This document shows positions 1-6,029 of a stretch of DNA of 6,090 nt, piece by piece. Every line of letters starts with the position of its first letter. Position 1 is the stretch's first letter. The notes below the pieces were generated by a model that was not told the origin of the DNA, searched no databases, and saw nothing but the letters and a program-made list of their open reading frames with translations. Where the stretch lies: contig JAPKCR010000162.1 of assembly GCA_026421135.1 (NCBI GenBank), positions 1-6,090 on the forward strand, in the 5' to 3' direction. This stretch comes from Sulfitobacter sp. (lineage in GTDB: Bacteria > Pseudomonadota > Alphaproteobacteria > Rhodobacterales > Rhodobacteraceae). A program made the translations under genes and the position numbers.

Positions 1-870
1 ATCTTCGGCAGAGCTGATCCCGCCCACGCCCACTAGCGGAATATCTGTCAGCGTAGACAGGCGCGCCAGCACACGGGTAGATTTTTCAAACAGCGGTGCA
101 CCCGAAAGGCCCCCCGCTTCATCGCGGTGCTGACTATGCAGTCCGGCGCGATCCAATGTTGTGTTGGTCGCGATGATCGCAGCCACACCCGCCTGATTGG
201 CGACATCTGCCACGTCTACGATCTCGGCTTCGGTCAGGTCTGGCGCGATTTTCAGGAACACTGGCGTTGAGCCACGCACCTCCATCACACCAGCCAAAAG
301 TGCTGCCAATGCAGCTTTGCCCTGCAAATCTCGCAGCTTTTCGGTATTCGGCGACGAGACATTGACCGTTGCGAAATCAACGTGATCGCGGGCTTTCTCC
401 ATCACATGCGCGAAATCGGCGGCGCGGTCAGTGCTGGTTTTGTTGGCCCCAAGGTTCAGACCAACTGGAATGCCGGGCGTGCGGTCGCGCAGCCTTGCGC
501 AAATCGCCTCCATCCCTTCGTTGTTAAAGCCGAAACGGTTGATCGCAGCGCGGTCCTCGGTCAGGCGAAACAGTCGAGGCTTGTCGTTGCCAGGTTGGGG
601 CAGGGGCGTGGCAGCGCCGACTTCGATAAAGCCGAAACCGGCCTTGGACAGTGGCGCAATCGCGGTTGCGTTCTTGTCAAAGCCGGCGGCCAAACCCACG
701 GGGTTAGGCAGGTCCAGTCCGGCCAAAGTGGTTTTCAATCGCTCGGATGTCACAGGCCCCGGCATAGGTGCCAGCCCCATCCTCAGGGCTGCAATCGCAA
801 AGCCGTGCGCCGCCTCTGGGTCGATTTTACGCAGGGCGCGCAGGCCGGTTTGTTCCGCGAAACGTTTCAT
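1..870 (-). CDS. pyrD: Dihydroorotate dehydrogenase (quinone), class 2, C-terminus cut by window edge
   Basis: This enzyme oxidises dihydroorotate to orotate in de novo UMP synthesis, using FMN and passing electrons to membrane quinone. The window holds the first 290 residues; the family is usually about 340-360 long, so roughly 50-70 C-terminal residues lie beyond the edge. Visible signatures, in order: an N-terminal segment with DPEAAHG (about 17-23) typical of the class 2 quinone-tunnel extension; [12 protein letters not shown] (about 46-57); [27 protein letters not shown] (about 101-109); NVSSPNT, with Ser173 at the place of the class 2 catalytic serine; FLKIAPD (Lys207, FMN contact); ATNTT (about 234-238); GGLSGAPL; and GVGGI, part of the FMN phosphate site. 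Translation was read directly from the minus strand without a frame break. The ATG overlaps the stop of the upstream DUF1330 gene by 4 bp and has no clear Shine-Dalgarno of its own, so it is probably translated by coupling. Identification is very secure. Confidence 0.97.
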   Translation of the reverse strand, partial: MKRFAEQTGLRALRKIDPEAAHGFAIAALRMGLAPMPGPVTSERLKTTLAGLDLPNPVGLAAGFDKNATAIAPLSKAGFGFIEVGAATPLPQPGNDKPRLFRLTEDRAAINRFGFNNEGMEAICARLRDRTPGIPVGLNLGANKTSTDRAADFAHVMEKARDHVDFATVNVSSPNTEKLRDLQGKAALAALLAGVMEVRGSTPVFLKIAPDLTEAEIVDVADVANQAGVAAIIATNTTLDRAGLHSQHRDEAGGLSGAPLFEKSTRVLARLSTLTDIPLVGVGGISSAED

Positions 871-1298
871 GCAAATTCATCCGTGATGGGCAAGGGGCCG
901 GTCCGGATCAGCCGAGAGGTGCTGACAGCAGCCTGACGGTGAACCACAGCCAGTTTGTACCGAGGGTCCGATATCATCTGCAAGAATGCGTGTGCATTTG
1001 GATATTGGGCGATGAACATAACGTCCCATACTTCATCGCCGGGTCCGATCAACGTCGCTTCGAACTGGCCGCGCCACGCGATAGTCCCGCCAACATCAGC
1101 CAATACCGGCCCGCTTGCGGCCCCGTAATTCTTGTAGGCCTCTGCACCAGTCAGACCATCTAAGGCAAGCGCATGATCGGCGGGATAGGCGGCAACATCG
1201 CGAAGCCGCACAAGGTTTAGCATGTGCAAAGGTGTGTTGCGGTCCAACCCTTTGAAGGCATCAAATTGCGCGCGGTCGGGATCGATATACTGGGTCAT
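867..1298 (-). CDS. DUF1330-family protein (small alpha/beta-barrel-type)
   Basis: A 143-residue soluble protein with no signal peptide or membrane segment. It resembles the DUF1330 family, whose members form small dimeric alpha+beta (ferredoxin-like) barrels and have no established general function. Features that fit: [11 protein letters not shown] (about 23-33), [16 protein letters not shown] (about 51-66), a [15 protein letters not shown] strand pair (about 71-85), a [18 protein letters not shown] segment (about 91-108), and [21 protein letters not shown] (about 111-131). It is the middle gene of a three-gene minus-strand run: its ATG overlaps the DUF952 stop by 4 bp, with an AGAAGGA sequence directly before the ATG, and its own TGA overlaps the pyrD ATG by 4 bp. 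The tight packing suggests co-expression with pyrD, but no biochemical role can be deduced. Family assignment is from remembered motifs and is fairly but not completely secure. Confidence 0.83.
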   Translation of the reverse strand: MTQYIDPDRAQFDAFKGLDRNTPLHMLNLVRLRDVAAYPADHALALDGLTGAEAYKNYGAASGPVLADVGGTIAWRGQFEATLIGPGDEVWDVMFIAQYPNAHAFLQMISDPRYKLAVVHRQAAVSTSRLIRTGPLPITDEFA

Positions 1299-1639
1299 TC
1301 CTTCTCAAACCCCGCAGGGAATTGATGCGCCCTGTTTTCAAGCGGCAAAGGTTGGGCCCAAGTGACATCCTCCATCTTCAGATCACGGTAAAGGTGGGGG
1401 AACTTTGCACCGCCGCGCGACACCTCCCATTTGATGTCATCGCCCAACCGGTCGGTTTCCACCGCGAGCAGGAACAATCGATCTTCGCCAGCGAAATGTT
1501 TCGCAGCCGTTTCGGCAGCTTGGGTCGCGGTTGAAAAATGAACATAGCCATCGGCCACATCAATAGGCGCACCTTGGGTCGTCCCCGCGCTGCGCAGCGC
1601 CTGCCATTCGTCAGCGCGAAATATTTTGTATATCAACAT
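1295..1639 (-). CDS. DUF952-family protein
   Basis: A 114-residue cytoplasmic protein of the DUF952 family. Characteristic blocks are LIYKIFRADEW at the N-terminus, DGYVHFSTATQ (about 30-40, with His34-Phe35-Ser36), an LFLLAV strand (about 55-60), IKWEVSRGG (about 69-77), FPHLY (80-84), and a DVTWAQPLPL end (about 91-100). The family has, to my recollection, been grouped with the ADP-ribosyltransferase-like fold, but no reaction is established, so none is assigned. The reading frame stays open upstream to 1855, but the extra 72 residues look non-coding, run through the divergent promoter region and overlap the start of the nucleotidase gene. The ATG at 1639 places the conserved family N-terminus exactly at the start, with a weak ACGGGA sequence upstream. 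It is the first gene of the DUF952-DUF1330-pyrD operon. Confidence 0.92.
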   Translation of the reverse strand: MLIYKIFRADEWQALRSAGTTQGAPIDVADGYVHFSTATQAAETAAKHFAGEDRLFLLAVETDRLGDDIKWEVSRGGAKFPHLYRDLKMEDVTWAQPLPLENRAHQFPAGFEKE

Positions 1640-1713
1640 GGATCCCGTGATGCCTTGGCGGCGGCAAACGGTCAAGACCTGTGCAGCGCCGTACCCAATC
1701 TGGCATGTGACCT

Positions 1714-1736
1714 TGCGGCAGGGTGAATTCGCCGCA
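1714..1736. repeat. Inverted repeat TGCGGC-N11-GCCGCA
   Basis: Perfect 6-bp arms (1714-1719 and 1731-1736) with an 11-base spacer lie between the divergent genes and just upstream of the candidate -35 for the nucleotidase. A third TGCGGC occurs at 1762-1767, inside the candidate promoter spacer. The position would suit an operator, but short GC-rich arms occur by chance in DNA of this composition, so a regulatory role is speculative. Confidence 0.3.
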
Positions 1737-1744
1737 GATGGTCT

Positions 1745-1773
1745 TTGACAGATCGAAAAGCTGCGGCCACGAT
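1745..1773 (+). promoter_or_regulatory. Candidate sigma-70-type promoter for the nucleotidase gene
   Basis: A perfect TTGACA (1745-1750) is followed after 17 bases by CACGAT (1768-1773), which matches the -10 consensus at only three of six positions. Transcription would start near 1780 and leave a leader of about 25 bases containing the ribosome binding site. The -35 is strong and the -10 weak, as is common in alphaproteobacteria. Confidence 0.4.
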
Positions 1774-1793
1774 ACGGCAGAAATTCAACTCTG

Positions 1794-1798
1794 GGGGA
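1794..1798 (+). promoter_or_regulatory. Ribosome binding site of the nucleotidase gene
   Basis: A GGGGG run lies 7 bases before the ATG at 1806. It fits the Shine-Dalgarno position and supports the start that begins a clean signal peptide. Confidence 0.6.
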
Positions 1799-1805
1799 TA
1801 CCACC

Positions 1806-3362
1806 ATGAAACGATTCCTGACCGCCACGGCAGCGCTGGCCCTGACAGCAGGCATGGCGCAGGCCGATTACAGCCTGACCATATTGCACACTAATGATTT
1901 CCATGCCCGGTTCGAGCCGATCAGCAAGTATGATGGTCCCTGTTCCGCCGAAGATAACACAGCCGGCGAATGTTTTGGTGGTACGGCCCGTCTGGTTAAC
2001 GCGATCAAGGACGCCAAGGCGCGCACCAACAATTACATTCTGGTGGATGGGGGCGACCAGTTTCAAGGGTCGCTTTTCTACACCTATTACAAGGGCAAGA
2101 TGGCCGCCGAGATGATGAATATGCTGGGCTATGACGGCATGACCGTGGGCAACCACGAATTTGACGATGGCCCCGAAGTGCTTGCCGGTTTTATGGACGC
2201 GCTTGAATTTCCGATCCTGATGTCGAATGCCGATATATCGGCCGAGCCACTTTTGGCGGGCAAGTTGGCAAAATCAGCGGTGATTGAACGGGGCGGTGAA
2301 TTGATCGGCCTGATTGGACTGACCTCCGAAGACACCGACGAACTGGCGAGCCCCGGCGAAAACGTGATCTTTACCGATTCCGTCGCAGCCGTGCAGGGCG
2401 AGGTTGATCTGCTGACGGCGCGAGGCGTGAACAAGATCATCGTGCTTAGCCACTCGGGCTATAAGGTTGATCAAATGGTCGCTGAAAATACCACGGGTGT
2501 TGATGTGATCGTGGGTGGGCATTCCAACACTTTGCTGTCCAACACCAATGACCGCGCCGAAGGGGCATACCCCACGATGGTCAAGGAAACGGCCATCGTG
2601 CAGGCCTATGCATACGGTAAATATCTGGGCGAACTGAATGTGACCTTTGACGACGAAGGTAACGTCAAAGAAGCCTCGGGTGAGCCTGTGTTGATCGACG
2701 CGGCTGTTGTCGAAGACGAAGGAACCGTAGCCCGCATCGCCGAACTGGCACAGCCGCTGGACGAGATCCGCAACAAGGTCGTTGCCGAAACATCCGAAAT
2801 GATCGACGGCGACCGTGCCGTATGTCGTGTCATGGAATGCCCTATGGGCAATCTGATTGCCGACGCAATGCTGGCCCGTGTGGCCGATCAGGGCGTTCAA
2901 ATCGCAGTCCAGAACAGCGGTGGTATCCGGTCGTCGATCGACGCGGGCGAAGTCACGATGGGCGAGGTTCTTTCGGTGCTGCCGTTCCAGAATACGCTGT
3001 CCACGTTTCAGGTGTCTGGTGCCACAATCCTTGAGGCACTTGAAAACGGTGCCAGCCAGATTGAAGAGGTCGCAGGCCGCTTTCTGCAGGTGTCGGGCAT
3101 GACATATAGCGTGGATGCAAAAGCCGAAGCAGGCAGCCGCATCAGCGATGTCATGGTTGGTGGCGAACCGCTTGATCCGGCTAAGGTCTATGGCGTCGTG
3201 TCCAACAACTATGTGCGCAATGGCGGCGACGGCTTTGCGATGTTCAAAACGGCTGACAATGCCTATGACTACGGTCCGGATCTGGCCGATGTAACAGCGG
3301 AATTCATCGCGGCAAATGGGGCATATACGCCTTACGTCGATGGCCGCATTACGTTGAAGTAA
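1806..3362 (+). CDS. Secreted bifunctional metallophosphatase/5'-nucleotidase (UshA/CD73 family)
   Basis: A 518-residue exported enzyme predicted to hydrolyse extracellular nucleoside 5'-phosphates, and perhaps UDP-sugars or cyclic nucleotides, to nucleoside and phosphate in the periplasm. Residues 1-20 form a signal peptide (MKRF, hydrophobic core, AQA cleavage before Asp21). The N-terminal calcineurin-like domain (about 23-245) shows dimetal motifs HTNDFH (Asp31, His33), DGGDQFQG (Asp84), GNHEFD (Asn116, His117), SHSG (His216) and GGHSN (His239, Asn241). The C-terminal nucleotide-binding domain (about 325-485) has QNSGGIRSSID (Arg375), VLPFQNT (Phe394) and NGGDGF (Phe477), the last two at the positions of the base-stacking phenylalanines. 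Cysteines 46/56 and 340/345 match the places of two CD73 disulfides. All expected catalytic residues are present. Length is near the family norm of 520-550. It stands alone, is divergent from the pyrD operon and ends at an intrinsic terminator. Substrate range is inferred. Confidence 0.95.
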   Translation: MKRFLTATAALALTAGMAQADYSLTILHTNDFHARFEPISKYDGPCSAEDNTAGECFGGTARLVNAIKDAKARTNNYILVDGGDQFQGSLFYTYYKGKMAAEMMNMLGYDGMTVGNHEFDDGPEVLAGFMDALEFPILMSNADISAEPLLAGKLAKSAVIERGGELIGLIGLTSEDTDELASPGENVIFTDSVAAVQGEVDLLTARGVNKIIVLSHSGYKVDQMVAENTTGVDVIVGGHSNTLLSNTNDRAEGAYPTMVKETAIVQAYAYGKYLGELNVTFDDEGNVKEASGEPVLIDAAVVEDEGTVARIAELAQPLDEIRNKVVAETSEMIDGDRAVCRVMECPMGNLIADAMLARVADQGVQIAVQNSGGIRSSIDAGEVTMGEVLSVLPFQNTLSTFQVSGATILEALENGASQIEEVAGRFLQVSGMTYSVDAKAEAGSRISDVMVGGEPLDPAKVYGVVSNNYVRNGGDGFAMFKTADNAYDYGPDLADVTAEFIAANGAYTPYVDGRITLK

Positions 3363-3381
3363 GCCAGTCTATCAAGATTAT

Positions 3382-3415
3382 GGGCGCGTCATTTTAGGAT
3401 GGCGCGCCTTTTTTT
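3382..3415 (+). terminator. Intrinsic terminator of the nucleotidase gene
   Basis: About 20 bases after the TAA, arms at 3382-3392 and 3399-3409 pair through a GC-rich core (GGCGCG with CGCGCC, plus flanking G-T and A-T pairs) around a 6-base loop, followed by seven T residues (3409-3415). This is a strong rho-independent signal on the plus strand. The convergent transporter transcript would form the same hairpin but without a U-tract, so termination in that direction should be weak. Confidence 0.88.
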
Positions 3416-3431
3416 ATGGCCTGACTTCGGG

Positions 3432-4664
3432 CTAGTTGTCAGCATCCGCAAATACGGCAGTTTGCGGGGTGCTTGCCCGCCCGCCGACGGCCATCTGAAA
3501 ATCCTTCTTGTCCTTGATGGCGACTGCATCGCTTTGGATGATCCGCCAGATCGTATACAGGATCACTACTATGTGGCTGCCTGCGGTTACAATAAACAGC
3601 GCACGGTCTGCTAGCATTGCCATTGCCCAACCTGCCAGTAGCGGGCCGACAATCCCACCCAATCCGTACAGCAGCAGCAACCCACCCGAAATCTGGATCG
3701 CGGTGCCAAAGGCTGCGTGGTCATTAGCGTGGGCGACAATCACCGGATACATAGCAAAGATCGACCCGCCCAAGATTCCCGCCAGCACAAGGTTAAGAAC
3801 CCTGCTTTCGGGGGCGAGAACCAGAAACGCTGTGTCAGCCGCCAGCGCCAGAACGGTCAGGCCTACCAGTACCTTGCGACGGTCCATTTTGTCCGAAAGC
3901 CAGCCCACAGGGATTTGCGCCAATGCGCCCACCAGAATAGGTATTGACGTAAACAGCGCCACGGTGGCCAGTACCAGCCCGACGCGGTCGGCATAGACCG
4001 CCGCCAAAGTACCAAAGGCCGAATTGGAAACCCCCACGAACACCACCCCGATCACCGCAACGGGGGACTTGCGCCACAGCGCCTTGAGGTCAAGTCTGAC
4101 ATGCACCAGCGGGGCAGGGGTGGTGGTTGAGCTGATGGCCGTGGGGACCAAGGCAAGGCAATAGAAAATTGCGGCGATGGCGAAAAATGTAAAACCGTTC
4201 GCGTCGCCCGTGGTCAACAACATCTGTCCAGCCGTCGTAGCCCCAAGGTTCACCATCGTGTAGACGCCAAAAACTTTGCCCCGGCTAGCCGGGTTGGTTT
4301 GCTCGGTCAGCCAGCTTTCCACGATCATCGCGGCCCCGGCAAAGCAAAAGCCACACAGCGCCCGTAAAATGATCCATGCCGTCGGCGTCACTAGCAAGGC
4401 GCTGCCCAAAATCGAAATTGCGGCAATAGCAGCCATAGCACCGAAGGCGCGGATATGCCCGACCCGCGCGACCAGACGTGCGGTAAAGATACAACCCGAC
4501 ACATAGCCAATCGCCCAGCCCGTCCCAAGTAAGCCTAGCGAGACCGCCGAAAACCCCTCGGCCTGCCCCCGCACCGGCAGGATCAATCCATTGATACCCC
4601 CCGCAAAAAGCAAGAAGGCGGACCCCAGCAAAAGAACAGCAATCGGAAGAGTGTGGCGAAGCAT
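3432..4664 (-). CDS. MFS transporter, YcaD-like
   Basis: A 410-residue inner-membrane protein with about 12 hydrophobic helices, the usual size of a major facilitator superfamily secondary transporter. The loop between helices 2 and 3 carries a degenerate motif A (TARLVARVGHIRAF, about 61-74), while the second-half copy is canonical (GWLSDKMDRRK, 254-264). IVESWLTEQ (114-122), followed by an Arg and VFGVYTMVNLGATTAGQ (131-147), resembles the YcaD-like subgroup, whose substrates are mostly unknown. The final 35 or so residues (from about 376) form a hydrophilic cytoplasmic tail. The substrate cannot be read from the sequence; uptake and efflux are both possible. The ATG at 4664 is supported by AAAGGG (4670-4675) 5 bases upstream. 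The gene is monocistronic here: convergent with the nucleotidase 69 bp away and divergent from the SRAP gene. Confidence 0.93.
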   Translation of the reverse strand: MLRHTLPIAVLLLGSAFLLFAGGINGLILPVRGQAEGFSAVSLGLLGTGWAIGYVSGCIFTARLVARVGHIRAFGAMAAIAAISILGSALLVTPTAWIILRALCGFCFAGAAMIVESWLTEQTNPASRGKVFGVYTMVNLGATTAGQMLLTTGDANGFTFFAIAAIFYCLALVPTAISSTTTPAPLVHVRLDLKALWRKSPVAVIGVVFVGVSNSAFGTLAAVYADRVGLVLATVALFTSIPILVGALAQIPVGWLSDKMDRRKVLVGLTVLALAADTAFLVLAPESRVLNLVLAGILGGSIFAMYPVIVAHANDHAAFGTAIQISGGLLLLYGLGGIVGPLLAGWAMAMLADRALFIVTAGSHIVVILYTIWRIIQSDAVAIKDKKDFQMAVGGRASTPQTAVFADADN

Positions 4665-4833
4665 GGTGACCCTTTCAGGACTTTCAGGTCAATTCCCGCG
4701 CATCCTCATGACGGATCAACCGCCGCGGACGAGCTATGTGCAGATAGACTTGGCCGCCACCAGACCCTAAGTTCGTGTGGAAACCAACCCCGTTTCCTAG
4801 ATTGGGGTAAACAGTTGACCGAATGAGTGTTCT
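4665..4833. other. Divergent spacer between transporter and SRAP genes
   Basis: This 169-bp spacer should hold promoters for both flanking genes, but no -35/-10 pair of convincing quality was seen in either direction. It was examined for the alphaproteobacterial LexA box (GTTC-N7-GTTC), relevant to a SOS-associated gene, and none was found. Its only clear structure is the tandem 9-bp repeat at the transporter end. Confidence 0.5.
4670..4689 (-). repeat. Tandem 9-bp repeat over the transporter ribosome binding site
   Basis: CTTTCAGGA (4672-4680) is followed at once by CTTTCAGGT (4681-4689). On the transcribed minus strand this reads as two consecutive CCTGAAAG units, and the one nearer the gene supplies most of the AAAGGG Shine-Dalgarno sequence (4670-4675). 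It may be a simple local duplication. Confidence 0.6.
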
Positions 4834-5499
4834 ATGTGCGGACGAATGGCAGTGACGCTTCCTCATGATGCAATGGCGCAACTTTTTGCGGCATCGCCTG
4901 CAAATAACCTGCCCGCTGTACCTAACTTTAACGTGTGCCCGACAAATGCGGTGCATACAGTCACCAGCGACCCTGACACAGGGCGCAAATTGGGGGCGAT
5001 GCGGTGGGGGCTTATCCCTAAGTGGTATAAAAAACCGTCAGATGGTCCGTTGTTGATCAATGCTCGTGCAGAGACTGTCGCAGACAAACCCGCATTTCGC
5101 GATGCTGTGCGCACCCGGCGCGGGTTGGTTGTAGCGACCGGATTTTACGAATGGACGAAAGATGCCGAAGGCGGCCGTGATCCTTGGTATATAACCCGGC
5201 GGGATCATGCGCCGCTGGCATTGGCCGCGATTTGGCAGAACTGGACCAACCCGGATGGCGAGCAACAGGCAACATGTGCCGTTTTAACGACCCAATCGAA
5301 CAAGGCGATGTCCGCAATCCATCACCGGATGCCGGTACTGATCGAGGCCCCAGATTGGCCGTTGTGGCTGGGTGAAAACGGCAAGGGGGCCGCAACGCTG
5401 ATGAACGCTGCGGCCGAGGATGCACTGACGTGGCATCGAGTGTCGCGAAAGGTGAATTCCAACAAAGCGTCAGGTGCTGAGCTGATCGAACCGATCTAG
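4834..5499 (+). CDS. yedK: SRAP-domain protein (YedK/HMCES family), abasic-site DNA-protein crosslinker
   Basis: A 221-residue single-domain protein of the SOS response-associated peptidase family. Known members (E. coli YedK, human HMCES) cleave off Met1 and use Cys2 to form a stable thiazolidine crosslink with abasic sites in single-stranded DNA, shielding them during replication. All key residues are present: MCGR at the start (Cys2), NARAET (Asn76), GFYEW (Glu106) and IHHRMP (His163), matching YedK Asn75, Glu105 and His160. Other family blocks are FNVCPTN (32-38), MRWGLIPKW (56-64) and AAIWQNW (131-137). The second His of IHHRMP stands where Asp or Glu is common in other members. The start is fixed by the need for Cys2, although only a weak GAG precedes it. 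Length is typical. It is divergent from the transporter and convergent with the cupredoxin-like gene. Identification is very secure; SOS control is not evident from the sequence. Confidence 0.96.
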   Translation: MCGRMAVTLPHDAMAQLFAASPANNLPAVPNFNVCPTNAVHTVTSDPDTGRKLGAMRWGLIPKWYKKPSDGPLLINARAETVADKPAFRDAVRTRRGLVVATGFYEWTKDAEGGRDPWYITRRDHAPLALAAIWQNWTNPDGEQQATCAVLTTQSNKAMSAIHHRMPVLIEAPDWPLWLGENGKGAATLMNAAAEDALTWHRVSRKVNSNKASGAELIEPI

Positions 5500-5519
5500 C
5501 CAGCGCATTAACGGGCTGG
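5500..5519. other. Small hairpin in the convergent spacer
   Basis: CCAGC (5500-5504) and GCTGG (5515-5519) can pair around a 10-base loop directly after the SRAP stop codon, in the 37-bp gap between converging genes. There is no T-tract on either side, so it is at best a weak transcript end. Confidence 0.25.
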
Positions 5520-5536
5520 AATTGCCAGTAGTCGGT

Positions 5537-5929
5537 TTATTCGGTGAGTGGCGGCTCATCAAAGCTGATCGTACCCTCGTAAGGGGCAGCAGGATTTGGT
5601 GTTTCTTCGCCTTCTACCGGAGCACCTGCTTCGGCTGAGCTGGAAAACATCAATGGCGATGCTGAATTGACGATATAGCTGAATGTGCCACCGGTCCCAA
5701 GGGCTTCGGATTCCCATGTACCGTCTGATGCTCTTACGGTGCGGACCGCGTCAGATTCGTTGAGGAAACTCAACGTGTCGCCCGGCGCTACGTAAATGAT
5801 ACCCGGAAAGAATGCCTGATCAAGGATCAAGACATTATGAATCTGTGATTGCGCAAAAGCGGTGCTGCCGCTGATGGCGAAGGTAATTGCGACAAGGGAC
5901 ATGGCCCCCTTGCGAAAAGAAATAGGCAT
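5537..5929 (-). CDS. Exported cupredoxin-like protein, copper ligands apparently absent
   Basis: A 130-residue secreted protein. Residues 1-26 form a signal peptide (positively charged SFRKG, hydrophobic core, AFA cleavage before Gln27). The mature part reads like a small blue-copper fold: a first strand (HNVLIL), FFPGIIYVAPGDTLSFLNES (about 40-59), VRTVRASDG (62-70) and a GTGGTFSYIV strand (78-87). In canonical cupredoxins a His sits in the HTV block and a Cys..His..Met loop follows the last core strand. Here the first is Arg63 (RTV), the mature protein has no cysteine at all, and the C-terminal loop is replaced by a Ser/Ala/Glu/Pro-rich stretch (about 96-118) before a final GTISF strand. 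Copper binding is therefore unlikely by the usual mode. A GTG at 5956 would add nine residues, but the ATG at 5929 has a good AGGAG 8 bases upstream. Function unknown; fold assignment is by motif only. Confidence 0.75.
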   Translation of the reverse strand: MPISFRKGAMSLVAITFAISGSTAFAQSQIHNVLILDQAFFPGIIYVAPGDTLSFLNESDAVRTVRASDGTWESEALGTGGTFSYIVNSASPLMFSSSAEAGAPVEGEETPNPAAPYEGTISFDEPPLTE

Positions 5930-5937
5930 AATAAATG

Positions 5938-5942
5938 CTCCT
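5938..5942 (-). promoter_or_regulatory. Ribosome binding site deciding the start of the cupredoxin-like gene
   Basis: AGGAG on the minus strand, 8 bases before the ATG at 5929. It lies inside the longer GTG-started reading frame and therefore favours the shorter protein with a cleaner signal peptide. Confidence 0.7.
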
Positions 5943-6029
5943 GACAACGGCCCCACCCGGTTACAGCTAGATATCGCTTAACGGTCTATTGCGGCGGAAA
6001 TAGGGCGAAGTGGCCAATTGCCCCGAATT

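Larger units (their letters stand above)
1640..1805. other. Divergent intergenic control region
   Basis: This 166-bp spacer separates two divergently transcribed units and must carry the start signals of at least the nucleotidase gene and probably the pyrD operon. It contains a consensus -35-like hexamer facing the nucleotidase, a TGCGGC/GCCGCA dyad and a further TGCGGC copy. No convincing -10 could be found for the minus-strand operon. No Pho-box-like pair of heptamers at 11-bp spacing was found. Confidence 0.6.

Noticed and set aside
382..936. A 184-codon plus-strand open frame opposite pyrD
   Set aside because: The opposite strand encodes PyrD with all catalytic motifs; this frame has no recognisable family signature.
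1647..1675. A minus-strand promoter (TTGACC-N17-CATCAC) for the pyrD operon
   Set aside because: The -10 is weak, and transcription would begin almost at the DUF952 ATG, leaving no room for a ribosome binding site.
1745..1763. A possible Pho box (TTGACAG resembles a half-site)
   Set aside because: No second heptamer occurs at 11-bp spacing in either direction, and the hexamer is better explained as a -35 element.
1640..1855. N-terminal extension of the DUF952 reading frame by 72 residues
   Set aside because: The extension has no family similarity, runs through the divergent promoter region and overlaps the nucleotidase start; the ATG at 1639 gives the normal family N-terminus.
2274..2900. 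A 208-codon open frame antisense to the nucleotidase gene
   Set aside because: It lies wholly inside a well-supported gene, has a His/Gly-rich nondescript sequence with no recognisable motifs, and is explained by codon bias of the sense strand.
4771..4832. LexA/SOS box upstream of the SRAP gene
   Set aside because: GTTC occurs at 4771 and 4829, but neither has a partner GTTC at the required 7-base spacing.
4684..4956. A 90-codon minus-strand frame across the start of the SRAP gene
   Set aside because: It overlaps the secure SRAP coding sequence and the transporter leader and has no recognisable motif.
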